DNA from: JBHPGW01 sp042569785
GTDB taxonomy: Bacteria > Planctomycetota > Phycisphaerae > Sedimentisphaerales > Anaerobacaceae
NCBI GenBank assembly: GCA_042569785.1
Contig: JBHPGW010000037.1
Coordinates: 1 to 26,277, forward strand
Direction of reading: 5' to 3'
Length of the DNA: 26,277 nucleotides
The notes under the pieces are model-generated. The model did not search any database, had not been told where the DNA came from, and saw only the letters and a list, made by a program, of their open reading frames with translations. A program made the position numbers and the translations under genes. Shown one piece after another: positions 9,176 to 17,247 of this stretch (the stretch's first letter is position 1; every line of letters starts with the position of its first letter).

Positions 9176-9265
9176 CTTGTTGGAAAGGCAGTTTTTGTTG
9201 TTAATTTGGAAGAATCTTAATTACTAACAGAGATTCATTTAATTCGGTTTCAGTGGAATATCTAT

Positions 9266-10225
9266 ATGGAAAAAGAAATTATTTTTAAAAAAACAACAGA
9301 ATTGACCGAAAAGGAAAAAACGCAGATCATCGATGTTTTTCAAGGTGTTTTTGAAAGAGAGATGTCTACGGAGTTTTTTGACCAAAGATTTTTTAACAGC
9401 TTCTTAGGATATTCTTATCATGGATTGATGTTGAACAACAGTAACGTAGTTGGCTGTTTTAGTGCTATTCCATATCGCTATAAATATTTTGGGAAAAATC
9501 TCACCTTCGGACTTTCGGTTGATACCATGATCGCCACGGAACATCGTGGAGGCAAAGCAAATTTGGTAAAAATGGCGGATATTGTTTATGAAGCTATGAT
9601 TGATGATAATATCCCACTGATCTATGGCTTTCCAAATGATCTTTATTACAGCCACGAAAAGAGAATCCTGGGAACCAGAGATATTGGCAAACTGAACTAT
9701 TATATTCTTCCTTTAAATATAAGTGCAATTGCTCCCAAAATGAAAATATTTAACTCGCTTTCTCGACTTGTCTCCAAAATGGCTGTACGACTTTCGCAAA
9801 AAAGGCAGGCACTTGAATGTAGGTTTAATATAGACAAGATTGATGATAAAATATTTGAAAAACATAGATATAACAATAGCTATAGTTTTATTAAGCTTAA
9901 AGATAATGCCAAATGCATCTACAAAACTTATAAAGAAGTCAATGGTGCCAGAACATTATATTTACTTGACGTTTCTCCGATGAATCCCGTTTCTTTCGAA
10001 GATGCAGTAAAGCGAATTTACGAATTAGAACGTGACTCAGTAGATGTTATAATATATGTTGGCAGTTTGCCTTTTAAGCCGGCAGGGCTTTTTAAAGTAC
10101 CTGAATCAATGGAACCACAAAAGATTAGGATGACAGCAAAAATACTTATTCCTGAGATTGTTAACGAGTCTGTGTTTGAAATAGAAAATTGGAAGACAAA
10201 TATTTCAAATTTTGATGTTCGATAG
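9266..10225 (+). CDS. GNAT-like N-acyltransferase (first of three acyltransferase-like genes)
   Basis: The 319-residue protein has a GNAT-type core in its N-terminal 150 residues: a central strand VVGCFSAIPYRY, a strand FGLSVDTMIATEHRGGKANLVKMADI carrying the motif-A-like acyl-CoA binding loop (EHRGGKANL near residue 93), and IPLIYGFPNDLYYSHEKRILG, the usual region after motif A. The C-terminal 150 residues form a second alpha/beta half (CIYKTYKEVNGARTLYLLDV and onward), giving a double-GNAT length typical of polysaccharide-locus acyltransferases. It probably acylates an amino or hydroxyl group of a sugar using an acyl-CoA. The acyl donor is not evident. It precedes the deacetylase gene by 36 bases. 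Confidence 0.6.
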   Translation: MEKEIIFKKTTELTEKEKTQIIDVFQGVFEREMSTEFFDQRFFNSFLGYSYHGLMLNNSNVVGCFSAIPYRYKYFGKNLTFGLSVDTMIATEHRGGKANLVKMADIVYEAMIDDNIPLIYGFPNDLYYSHEKRILGTRDIGKLNYYILPLNISAIAPKMKIFNSLSRLVSKMAVRLSQKRQALECRFNIDKIDDKIFEKHRYNNSYSFIKLKDNAKCIYKTYKEVNGARTLYLLDVSPMNPVSFEDAVKRIYELERDSVDVIIYVGSLPFKPAGLFKVPESMEPQKIRMTAKILIPEIVNESVFEIENWKTNISNFDVR

Positions 10226-10253
10226 GGTCGGACAAAAGCAAATTGAACATCAA
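10212..10253. repeat. Inverted repeat across the acyltransferase stop and next RBS
   Basis: TTGATGTTC (10212-10220) is the exact reverse complement of GAACATCAA (10245-10253). The left arm is in the last codons of the acyltransferase and the right arm abuts the AAGGTGA ribosome site (10252-10258) of the deacetylase. If the RNA folds, the site could be occluded until translation of the upstream gene opens it (translational coupling). The loop is 24 nt, so stability is modest. Confidence 0.3.
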
Positions 10254-10261
10254 GGTGATCT

Positions 10262-11179
10262 ATGGTTAGTAATTCTAAAATAACAAATGCCCTAAGCATT
10301 GACGTTGAAGATTACTGGAGTATATTGTCGCGAGATTGGCTACACATAGACTCTGAACCAAGTAATGCTGTGGTAACAAATACTGAGTATTTTTTACGAA
10401 CTCTTGGTGAATACGGTGTTAAAGCAACTTTTTTTGTTCTCGGAGAAGTCGCAGAAAAATTCCCATCTCTGATAAAGAAAATAGCTCAAGACGGACATGA
10501 AATAGGTTCTCATGGTGTTTCCCATAAACAGATATTTAAGATTGGTGAGGAGCAATTTCGCCAGGAGATTTCCGAGAGCAAGAAAATGCTTGAAGACATT
10601 ATCGGTACCGCTGTTAAGGGGTATCGTGCTCCTGCTTTTTCCATGATGCCGAAAACGAAGTGGGCATTAGAAATTTTGGCACAAGAAGGATTTGAATACG
10701 ATTCAAGTGTATACCCAACTTCTGGAAGACGATATGGTTGGCCCGGCTTTAGTAAGGATATATGCAAAGTTGACTTACCTAATGGTGAAAGTATAATTGA
10801 AGTGCCAATGTCAACAGTAACAATATTAGGCAAAACTCTGCCTACAGCTGGTGGTGGATATTTGAGGCACTTTCCTTACGTTATTACGAAATGGGCGATA
10901 AAACGAATACAAAAGAAAAGACCTGTAATAGTTTATATGCATCCTTATGAAATAGATGTAGATGAAAGAGTTTTTTCGACAGATCATCTCAGTATTGACG
11001 AAAGGGATAAAGTGGTTAAACTTCACAAATGGCAACTTAGAAATCGGGGTTCTGTACCTGGGAAACTGAACAATCTTTTGTCCGAATTTAAATTTGCTCC
11101 TTTAAAGGATGTTATATCGACGGTTTTGAAAGCAAAGACAGCTTTAAAAAAGGTAAGTTTTGCAAATAAAAGCCAATAA
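10262..11179 (+). CDS. Polysaccharide deacetylase, DUF3473/exosortase-associated type
   Basis: This 305-residue NodB-like carbohydrate esterase family 4 protein shows all five expected motifs: ALSIDVEDYW (10-19; acidic D14 and D17), the zinc triad region SHGVSH with H84 and H88, KGYRAPAFSM (119-128; R122), YDSSVYP (146-152), and VIVYMHPYE with H227. The form of motif 1 (SIDVEDYW) and the C-terminal YMHPYEID are characteristic of the TIGR03006/DUF3473 group found in exopolysaccharide loci, often with exosortase/PEP-CTERM systems. It is expected to remove N-acetyl groups from GlcNAc-type residues of the polymer or its precursor. No signal peptide is visible, so it may act in the cytoplasm or be exported with the polymer machinery. 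The RBS AAGGTGA is well placed before the ATG. Confidence 0.87.
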   Translation: MVSNSKITNALSIDVEDYWSILSRDWLHIDSEPSNAVVTNTEYFLRTLGEYGVKATFFVLGEVAEKFPSLIKKIAQDGHEIGSHGVSHKQIFKIGEEQFRQEISESKKMLEDIIGTAVKGYRAPAFSMMPKTKWALEILAQEGFEYDSSVYPTSGRRYGWPGFSKDICKVDLPNGESIIEVPMSTVTILGKTLPTAGGGYLRHFPYVITKWAIKRIQKKRPVIVYMHPYEIDVDERVFSTDHLSIDERDKVVKLHKWQLRNRGSVPGKLNNLLSEFKFAPLKDVISTVLKAKTALKKVSFANKSQ

Positions 11180-11202
11180 ACGAAGTTAAAAGGCGAATTA
11201 AT

Positions 11203-12486
11203 ATGATTGATAATGTGAAAAATGTTGTAATTCTTGGTTCCAGCGGGACTGTGGGTAGTTTAACTGGCGGGCTTTTTGCTCAGCAGGGAATAAAGGTTTA
11301 TTTTTTAAGTCGAACACTGCAGGCAGCGAAGACTGGACTGAAAAAAGCTATTTCGCAGGCACGCTCGGAAGTTATAAGTCGCTACATTGAGTGTGGTGAT
11401 TATGACCATATGCTTGAAAACGCTCTGCAGGAGGCGGATCTGGTTATTGAAAGTGTAAGTGAGAACCTGGAAATAAAACGAAAGATATATCAAAAGGTTG
11501 AAAGATATCGTAAGCCGGATACCATAGTCGGTTCTACGACGTCGAGCCTGCCGTTAACAGCTTTGATCGAAGGTCGATCTGAAAGTTTTAAGAAAAACTT
11601 CCTCTCGACGCATTTCTACAATCCGCCTGGGAAAATGAGGGCCTGTGAAATTACAGGAACGGAAGACACTAACCCTGCTGTATATGATTTTATGAAAGAT
11701 TTTCTTGAAAACAGTTTAGACAGAGTGGTTATCCCTGTTAAAAACACGCCCGGATTTGCTGGCAATCGAATAGCCTTTGTTCTTTTCAATCGGATTACAT
11801 CATTGGTTGAAGATTATGGCGTAGAGATGATGGATTATCTGATCGGTCCATATACAGGAAGATTAATGCCGCCATTAGCTACTATCGATCTGGTGGGAAT
11901 AGATATTCACAAAGCGATTATTCGAAGTTTACAGGAAAACACTCATGATGAGATGCACGAAAGTCTTGTTTTGCCCGATTATATCGACAGGATGATCGAT
12001 GAAGGTCTTTTGGGTAATAAAACAAAGGCGGGTTTTTATAAGAAACTTGAGAGCGGCAAACGTATGTTTTTCGACCCGGCCACTTGTGATTATGTCCCGG
12101 CTATTGAGCCTCATGTTGCTTTTGTCGAAAAAGCCAAAAGCCTGACTCATCTTGGTATGTATCGTGAAGCCTTTGATTCTATCAGATCCGCCAGTAGCAG
12201 AGAGGCGGAAATAGTGTTAGAGATTCTTTGCATGTATATTGCTTATTCTTATTCTCTTATAGGTGAAGTTACTGATAAAGATTTCGGTATAGGTGGGATT
12301 GATAAGGTGATGTCATATGGATTTAACTGGGCGGGGCCAAGTGTAATTGTAAATATGCTTGGCGGCATCGACACGGTAACAGATTTGTTCAATAAAAAAG
12401 GCCTGGAAGTTCCTGCTGCTCTTGTGGGCCAAAATGTTTCAGAAGAAGAAATGGTCGGTTTCGGTAAATACTTTATTGCATATTAA
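11203..12486 (+). CDS. 3-hydroxyacyl-CoA dehydrogenase family protein
   Basis: The 427-residue protein has an N-terminal NAD-binding Rossmann fold with GSSGTVGS (12-19) in place of the usual GAGxMG, VIESVSENLEIK (81-92) with the E-N pair of the family, and the catalytic region STHFYNPP (135-142) with H137, paired with E149 in CEIT. NTPGFAGNRI (181-190) opens the helical C-terminal dimer domain, and a second C-terminal domain copy follows (about 300-427). The reaction is expected to be reversible oxidation of a (3S)-3-hydroxyacyl-CoA to 3-oxoacyl-CoA with NAD+. The family is usually catabolic. Here it sits between a polysaccharide deacetylase and an acyltransferase, 21 bases before a thiolase gene, so biosynthesis of an acyl-CoA for glycan decoration is a plausible alternative. 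It looks richer in G+C than the GT genes. Confidence 0.85.
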   Translation: MIDNVKNVVILGSSGTVGSLTGGLFAQQGIKVYFLSRTLQAAKTGLKKAISQARSEVISRYIECGDYDHMLENALQEADLVIESVSENLEIKRKIYQKVERYRKPDTIVGSTTSSLPLTALIEGRSESFKKNFLSTHFYNPPGKMRACEITGTEDTNPAVYDFMKDFLENSLDRVVIPVKNTPGFAGNRIAFVLFNRITSLVEDYGVEMMDYLIGPYTGRLMPPLATIDLVGIDIHKAIIRSLQENTHDEMHESLVLPDYIDRMIDEGLLGNKTKAGFYKKLESGKRMFFDPATCDYVPAIEPHVAFVEKAKSLTHLGMYREAFDSIRSASSREAEIVLEILCMYIAYSYSLIGEVTDKDFGIGGIDKVMSYGFNWAGPSVIVNMLGGIDTVTDLFNKKGLEVPAALVGQNVSEEEMVGFGKYFIAY

Positions 12487-12507
12487 ATATATCAGAGGAA
12501 ACTATCA

Positions 12508-13740
12508 ATGAACAAGGAAAAAGTTTTTATATTAGGTGGATACCAAACTGATTTTGCCAGGAACTGGCACAGGGAGAACAAACATATTTCCGCAATGATG
12601 CGTGAAGCTTATCAGGGCAGCCTGTTTAGTACCCAAATCGAACCGGGGGATATCGATGCTGCTTTTGTTGGTAATTTTGCTGCGGAACTATATTGCATGC
12701 AGGCACATCTTGGAGCTTTCTTCGTTGATTTTGCCCCTTGCTTTAAAGGTTTGCCGACCTGCAGGTTCGAGGCAGCTTGTGCATCGAGCGCGTTGGCAGC
12801 ACTTTCAGCAATGGCACACATTAAAGCTGGGATGTATGACTTGATATGTTTGATTGGTGTTGAGCAAATGAAAACGGCTGATCCGGTTAAAGGGGGGCAA
12901 TACTTAGGGACCGCTGCATGGTACGAAAAGGAAGCTGATGGTATAGAGTTTTCTTTCCCTAAGCTCTTTGGTAAACTTGGTGACGTATACGACCAAAGAT
13001 ATGGCCTCGATGAAGAATATCTAGCAAGAATAGCAAGTATAAATTACAGCAATGCCAGGAAAAATCCCAACGCTCAAACCCGTAACTGGTTTATGAATTT
13101 TGAACACGCCAACGCTATAGGAGCATATAACACTGTTGTCAGCGGGATGGTTAAGGTTACAGATTGTTCTCAGGTCACTGATGGTGCAGCATGCTTATAT
13201 CTTGCTTCTGAGAGATTTGCGGATAATTATGCAAAAAAAAGAGGCTTGAATATTAATGACATTCCGCGGATCTTAGGCTGGGGTCACACAACAGCTCCGA
13301 TTGAATTTGCCCGAAAAATTGCCGACTCTAAAGATGATTCTTATGTATTGCCGATCACACGTAAGGCAATAACCGATGCCTATCAGCGGGCAGGTATTGC
13401 GAACTGCTGGGACCTGGATGTTATCGAGACCCATGATTGCTTTACGACATCTGAGTATATGGCGATCGATCATTTCGGACTTACAAAGCCAGGCCAATCA
13501 TGGAAAGCAATTGACAAGGGAATTATAGAGATGGGCGGCAAACTTCCAATTAACCCATCAGGCGGGCTTATAGGTTGCGGCCATCCTGTCGGTGCTACAG
13601 GCGCCAGGCAGCTACTTGACGCTTATAAGCAGATCGCAGGAACAGCTGGCGGCTATCAGATACCTGACGCGAAAAAAGCAGCAACATTAAATATTGGCGG
13701 AACAGCTACAACAAATGTGTGTTTTATTGTTGGAAAATAG
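12508..13740 (+). CDS. SCP2-type thiolase (acetyl-CoA acetyltransferase-like)
   Basis: The 410-residue protein carries the thiolase fold with the nucleophile C91 in EAACASSALA (88-97), the HDCF loop (309-312; H309, C311) and NPSGGLIGCGHPVGATG (349-365) with catalytic H359. The classical C-terminal CxG cysteine is absent, and the end reads LNIGGTATTN. This pattern, HDCF plus no terminal Cys, marks the SCP2/SCPx-type thiolase subfamily rather than the degradative FadA type. It could cleave 3-oxoacyl-CoA or run in the Claisen direction to make acetoacetyl-CoA. No DUF35 zinc-ribbon partner, common with such thiolases in other operons, is next to it. It is closely coupled to the dehydrogenase gene (21-base gap), so the two likely work in sequence. 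Confidence 0.85.
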   Translation: MNKEKVFILGGYQTDFARNWHRENKHISAMMREAYQGSLFSTQIEPGDIDAAFVGNFAAELYCMQAHLGAFFVDFAPCFKGLPTCRFEAACASSALAALSAMAHIKAGMYDLICLIGVEQMKTADPVKGGQYLGTAAWYEKEADGIEFSFPKLFGKLGDVYDQRYGLDEEYLARIASINYSNARKNPNAQTRNWFMNFEHANAIGAYNTVVSGMVKVTDCSQVTDGAACLYLASERFADNYAKKRGLNINDIPRILGWGHTTAPIEFARKIADSKDDSYVLPITRKAITDAYQRAGIANCWDLDVIETHDCFTTSEYMAIDHFGLTKPGQSWKAIDKGIIEMGGKLPINPSGGLIGCGHPVGATGARQLLDAYKQIAGTAGGYQIPDAKKAATLNIGGTATTNVCFIVGK

Positions 13741-13769
13741 AATTTTAATTTATTTTTGGAGTATACAAG

Positions 13770-14435
13770 GTGGCTGAAGATGCAGATTTACCTAAAGCAC
13801 GGGATATGACGTTGGATGATTTAGACGGTGTTGTTAAGGTTCACAGGGATTGTTTTCCAAGCTCGGTATCTATTTTTTCAGCATTAGATGATAGTATTTT
13901 AAAGGCCTATTATGCGCAGTTTGTAGAGGAATCCGAAAGTTACGCAGCGGTTTTGGAACAACCTGGTTCTGGGCTTATTGTTGGTGTAACATTTGGTACG
14001 CGTAAGCCTGGGATTCAGGGAAGGTTTTTGCATACCCATCGATTTGAGTTTTTATTGAGTGTTCTAAAGGGCCTTCTTACCAGCAAGGCAATGTGGGGTT
14101 CGCTTTGGTCACGCCTGCGAAAGACCAATGCTTTACCGTTAGGAGAGTATGATTCGGAGTTAGCCGCAAAAGGAGTTCCTGTGCCACAAGGAGTGGAAGA
14201 CCTTAATATGGGCATAGCAATACATTCGAAATTTCGCGGGGGGGGGAATGCTAAAAGGCTTATCGAATATTATACAGCCCGGATATTTGAGATAGGAGCG
14301 ACAAAAATTCGAGGAGCTATCCTTACGAAAAATATTGCGAGCATGACTTTTTTCAAACGTCATGGGTGGAAATTCAAGGAAATTTCGGATACGCAGGTAA
14401 GCGTATGGATTGATCGGCCCGATTCCGATTCGTAA
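13770..14435 (+). CDS. GNAT family N-acyltransferase
   Basis: The start is GTG 13770, preceded by TTTTGGAG (13754-13761), 8 bases upstream. The 221-residue protein has GNAT landmarks: a beta strand YAAVLEQPGSGLIVGVTFG (58-76), and motif A DLNMGIAIHSKFRGGGNAKRL (144-164), in which RGGGNA is the pyrophosphate-binding loop. Motif B is represented by NIASMTFFKRHGWKF near the C-terminus. It transfers an acyl group from acyl-CoA to an amine. Between the thiolase and the aminotransferase genes, the obvious candidate substrate is the amino group installed on a sugar by the next enzyme. The loop is encoded by a run of nine G (14238-14246), a potential slippage site (see findings). Confidence 0.78.
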   Translation: MAEDADLPKARDMTLDDLDGVVKVHRDCFPSSVSIFSALDDSILKAYYAQFVEESESYAAVLEQPGSGLIVGVTFGTRKPGIQGRFLHTHRFEFLLSVLKGLLTSKAMWGSLWSRLRKTNALPLGEYDSELAAKGVPVPQGVEDLNMGIAIHSKFRGGGNAKRLIEYYTARIFEIGATKIRGAILTKNIASMTFFKRHGWKFKEISDTQVSVWIDRPDSDS

Positions 14436-14512
14436 CACGTTCAGAGTATTTTAACGTCATAAAGCCACAGGCTTTTCTTATAGTAACAGAAAAAAGGCAG
14501 GACTCATACTTA

Positions 14513-15655
14513 ATGAATATGAACGCGCGGCTGAAGTATGAAGAAGCATTCTGCAGACTTGTAGGTGCAGAGGGGGCAAGGGCTTTTGGTTTGGGACGCC
14601 AGGCTCTGGTAATTTTGCTAAAGGCTCTCGGTGTTGATGCCGGAGACAGGGTAGGAGTATGCAGTTTTACATGTTTGAGTGTAGCTGAAGCGGTTAAAGT
14701 ATGCGGAGCGATACCTGTATACATAGATGTAGATGAGTACTTGTGTATAGATACGCAAAAGATATTGCAGCAAAATAAAGGAGCTTTGAAGGTAATAATA
14801 TTGCAACATACTTTTGGTAATCCGGGAAAGCTGGACGATTTATTAGGCGCATGTAAAAAAATTAATGCCCTGGTTATAGAAGATTGTGCTCATGCTTTGG
14901 GTTGCTATTGGAATGGAAGGCCGTTAGGTCAATTTGGTGAAGGTGCAATATACAGTTTTCAATGGGGTAAGCCTTATACAACAGGTCAAGGAGGGATGTT
15001 GTCAGTGAATTCCAGCGATTTGCTCGACAAGGTAGACGCTCAAATTGAGTTATTAGCTTCTTTGGCATCGATAAAGTCTGAATTAATTTTAAGATGCCAA
15101 AGAACTGTTTATTCTTTTCTCAGGGGCTCTAAGGTTGAGGGGGGTATCCGAAAGATTTATAGTAAGCTTCGGGATAAAGGCTTTATTAAAGGATTATTTA
15201 AGATAGAAAAAACTTTTGAGCTTTACCCCGGGTACATTAGAAGAATGGGTGAAATAACAGCAAAAGCTGGATTGAAACAATTAAAAATATGGCCAGAGTT
15301 AAAGAAGCAAAGACAGAAAAATGTGGAAATAATTGAAGACAAGCTTTGTAAATCAGGATTAAATCTATGGCCCAGGCCAACTAGCGCTGATGTTGTTATG
15401 CTAAGATATCCTGTTTTAACTGCTCATAAGACAAGAATTATTGAGAAAGCCAGAAAACAAAATCTTGACATTGCGGGGTGGTATACAAGCCCTGTACATC
15501 CATTACATGGCGATGACCTTACAAAAGTTAATTATCATTTGGGGGACTGCCATGATGTTGAGAGTATAATCGAACAACTCGTGCACTTACCAACGGGATT
15601 AGGGGTGAATTCTTCTAAAACAGAAACGATGATTAAGATTATTTCTGAAAACTAA
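14513..15655 (+). CDS. DegT/DnrJ/EryC1/StrS family aminotransferase
   Basis: The 380-residue protein shows the fold-type I PLP pattern of sugar aminotransferases: the N-terminal GLGRQAL segment (27-33) for phosphate contacts, VVxED-like LVIEDCAHALG (120-130) with D124 pairing the pyridine nitrogen, and SFQWGKPYTTGQGGMLSVN (148-166) with K153 as the likely Schiff-base lysine. Members convert keto-sugars such as dTDP-4-keto-6-deoxyhexose or UDP-3/4-keto sugars to amino sugars using glutamate. A few (pseudaminic and viosamine pathways) feed directly into N-acyltransferases, which fits its flanking GNAT and FemAB-like genes. The RBS AGGCAGGA lies about 10 bases before ATG 14513. The spacing around the lysine (WGK) is a little different from the common S-F-x-x-x-K, so substrate prediction is not possible. 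Confidence 0.82.
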   Translation: MNMNARLKYEEAFCRLVGAEGARAFGLGRQALVILLKALGVDAGDRVGVCSFTCLSVAEAVKVCGAIPVYIDVDEYLCIDTQKILQQNKGALKVIILQHTFGNPGKLDDLLGACKKINALVIEDCAHALGCYWNGRPLGQFGEGAIYSFQWGKPYTTGQGGMLSVNSSDLLDKVDAQIELLASLASIKSELILRCQRTVYSFLRGSKVEGGIRKIYSKLRDKGFIKGLFKIEKTFELYPGYIRRMGEITAKAGLKQLKIWPELKKQRQKNVEIIEDKLCKSGLNLWPRPTSADVVMLRYPVLTAHKTRIIEKARKQNLDIAGWYTSPVHPLHGDDLTKVNYHLGDCHDVESIIEQLVHLPTGLGVNSSKTETMIKIISEN

Positions 15656-15690
15656 ACTCATGTTTTGAAGCTTAGAAAAGAGTTTTGTAG

Positions 15691-16605
15691 GTGAACCAAC
15701 AAATTTCTACAAACAAATATGCTCTATTCTTAAAAGAACAGGGCAATTATGTTGTTAATATAAGAGGGGTTGATTGGTATGGCTACGGTGGCTTTATGAT
15801 GCCGGCGTATCTGCCGCATTGCACTCCTGATATACCAATTGAATTGGCTGAGCAAGTATTAAAAATTTCAGGCCGACCTTTTGTTCGTTGGGACAGTAGG
15901 TTTGGAAAAGTAGATAACAGCGATTGGTGGTACATTTTAAAAAGAGGTCCATGGTCTATCGAGAACGTTAAGAACAAGAAAAAGCGTTGGATGATTCGAC
16001 AGGGGAAAAAACATTTTTCTGTTCGTCCTTTAACATCTGAGGAAGTTTTAGAAAAATGTCCTAATGTCGCTCAATTGGCTACCGCAAGATATAAGGGCTG
16101 TGCGGAAATAGAAACATCTGAAATTCTTCAAAAACGTATTGAAACTACACAAAAAGTATACGGAGTTCTTGAATATCTTGGATGTTTTTACGAGGATACC
16201 CTTGCAAGCTTTTCCGAAAATTATATTCAGGACAATGGTGTCTGGTTGGCGAATATGAGGCATGATCCGGGATTTTTGAATAAATATTTAAGTTATGGCT
16301 TTCTTGATGGAATCTTAGATTATTATTTAAATCGGAAAAAATTGGATTATGTCTTGGATGGGTGTCGAAGTATTCATCACAGAACGAAATTTCAGGAACA
16401 TCTGGTAAAAGTATTCGGATTTTCGAAGGAATATGCATCTCTTAATTTAATGTACTCAACTAAATTTAAAATAGCTGTTACTATGGCATATCCTTTTAGA
16501 AAGGCTATATGGTTCTTTTGTGATAAGTGGATCAATGGCTTCACAGATAATGTTGGAGCGGTTTTAAAGCAGGAATATATAAGAAGAAGTTGTGAACGGC
16601 TATGA
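15691..16605 (+). CDS. FemAB/GNAT-like acyltransferase, putative
   Basis: This 304-residue protein starts at GTG 15691 and its stop overlaps the next gene's ATG (ATGA). The first half contains FVRWDSRFG and then WWYILKRGPWSIENVKNKKKRWMIRQGKKHFSVR in outline; the basic RWMIRQGKK stretch (about 93-101) resembles the conserved region of FemAB-type and related GNAT proteins. The second half has a strand-rich core with GCFYEDTLASF (about 163-173) and LDYVLDGCRSIHH (about 215-227), reminiscent of a second GNAT-like fold. I do not recognise a specific family. An N-acyl transfer to an amino sugar is an inference from that resemblance and its place beside an aminotransferase and GNAT gene. Confidence 0.5.
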   Translation: MNQQISTNKYALFLKEQGNYVVNIRGVDWYGYGGFMMPAYLPHCTPDIPIELAEQVLKISGRPFVRWDSRFGKVDNSDWWYILKRGPWSIENVKNKKKRWMIRQGKKHFSVRPLTSEEVLEKCPNVAQLATARYKGCAEIETSEILQKRIETTQKVYGVLEYLGCFYEDTLASFSENYIQDNGVWLANMRHDPGFLNKYLSYGFLDGILDYYLNRKKLDYVLDGCRSIHHRTKFQEHLVKVFGFSKEYASLNLMYSTKFKIAVTMAYPFRKAIWFFCDKWINGFTDNVGAVLKQEYIRRSCERL

Positions 16606-17213
16606 GAGAGTTTTTGAAACGCGTTTTTGATTTATTGATTGCCCTGCCGGCAGTGGTTTTTTTGTTGCCGGTTTTTGTTGTTATTGCAATAGCAATAAAG
16701 CTCGGCAGTAAGGGGCCGGTGGTTTTTTCGCAGGAAAGGGCGGGCAAAAACGGTCAGCCTTTTGTTTTTTATAAGTTTCGGACTATGAAGACTAATGCTG
16801 ATCCGTTCGGAGCTAGTCCTAAGTCTGGGGATGATGATCGGTTGACCAAAGTCGGTAAATTTTTGCGGGAGTATTCGCTTGATGAGCTGCCTCAATTATT
16901 CAACATCTTAAAAGGCGATATGAGCGTTGTGGGGCCTCGGCCATTATATGTTTCGCAGATGGCTGAGTGGGATGATCGTCAAAAGAAGCGGCTGTTGGTT
17001 AAGCCTGGGCTTACCGGGCTTGCGCAAATATCAGGGCGGGGACAATTGACGCGGGAAGAGAAGCTGGAACTCGATGTGCAATATGTCGAGACGGCGAGTT
17101 TTTGGCTTGATATGAAAATTATTTTTGCAACTATTGGCCAGGTGTTTGGGCGGCAGGACATATACGAAAAAAAATACTCCAAAGACGAAACCACGCGCGG
17201 GAAAAAAAAGTAG
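16602..17213 (+). CDS. Initiating phosphoglycosyl transferase (bacterial sugar transferase, PglC/WcaJ-like)
   Basis: The 203-residue protein is a small monotopic phosphoglycosyl transferase (PF02397). It has one N-terminal hydrophobic re-entrant helix (about 10-33), then FSQERAGKNGQPFVFYKFRTMK (in outline 42-63), the catalytic acidic dyad D94-E95 in SLDELPQLFNIL, SVVGPRP (108-114), and KPGLTGLAQISGRG (134-147). These are the essential elements of PglC-type enzymes. It transfers sugar-1-phosphate from a UDP-sugar to undecaprenyl phosphate at the inner membrane and so starts the repeat unit. The ATGA overlap with the preceding gene implies translational coupling. The long multi-span N-terminal part of WbaP/WcaJ proteins is missing, so this is the minimal type. 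The sugar is unknown, often GlcNAc-, QuiNAc- or bacillosamine-like. Confidence 0.9.
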   Translation: MREFLKRVFDLLIALPAVVFLLPVFVVIAIAIKLGSKGPVVFSQERAGKNGQPFVFYKFRTMKTNADPFGASPKSGDDDRLTKVGKFLREYSLDELPQLFNILKGDMSVVGPRPLYVSQMAEWDDRQKKRLLVKPGLTGLAQISGRGQLTREEKLELDVQYVETASFWLDMKIIFATIGQVFGRQDIYEKKYSKDETTRGKKK

Positions 17214-17247
17214 CCCACTTCTTAATCAAATCTGCAAGTATCTCAAG

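Noticed and set aside
10510..10833. Minus-strand open frame inside the deacetylase gene
   Set aside because: It is antisense to conserved deacetylase motifs and shows no recognisable protein feature.
17125..17247. Longer start for the TIGR03790-like gene
   Set aside because: It overlaps the sugar transferase gene by about 90 bases and would put a polar, basic stretch ahead of a clear signal peptide.
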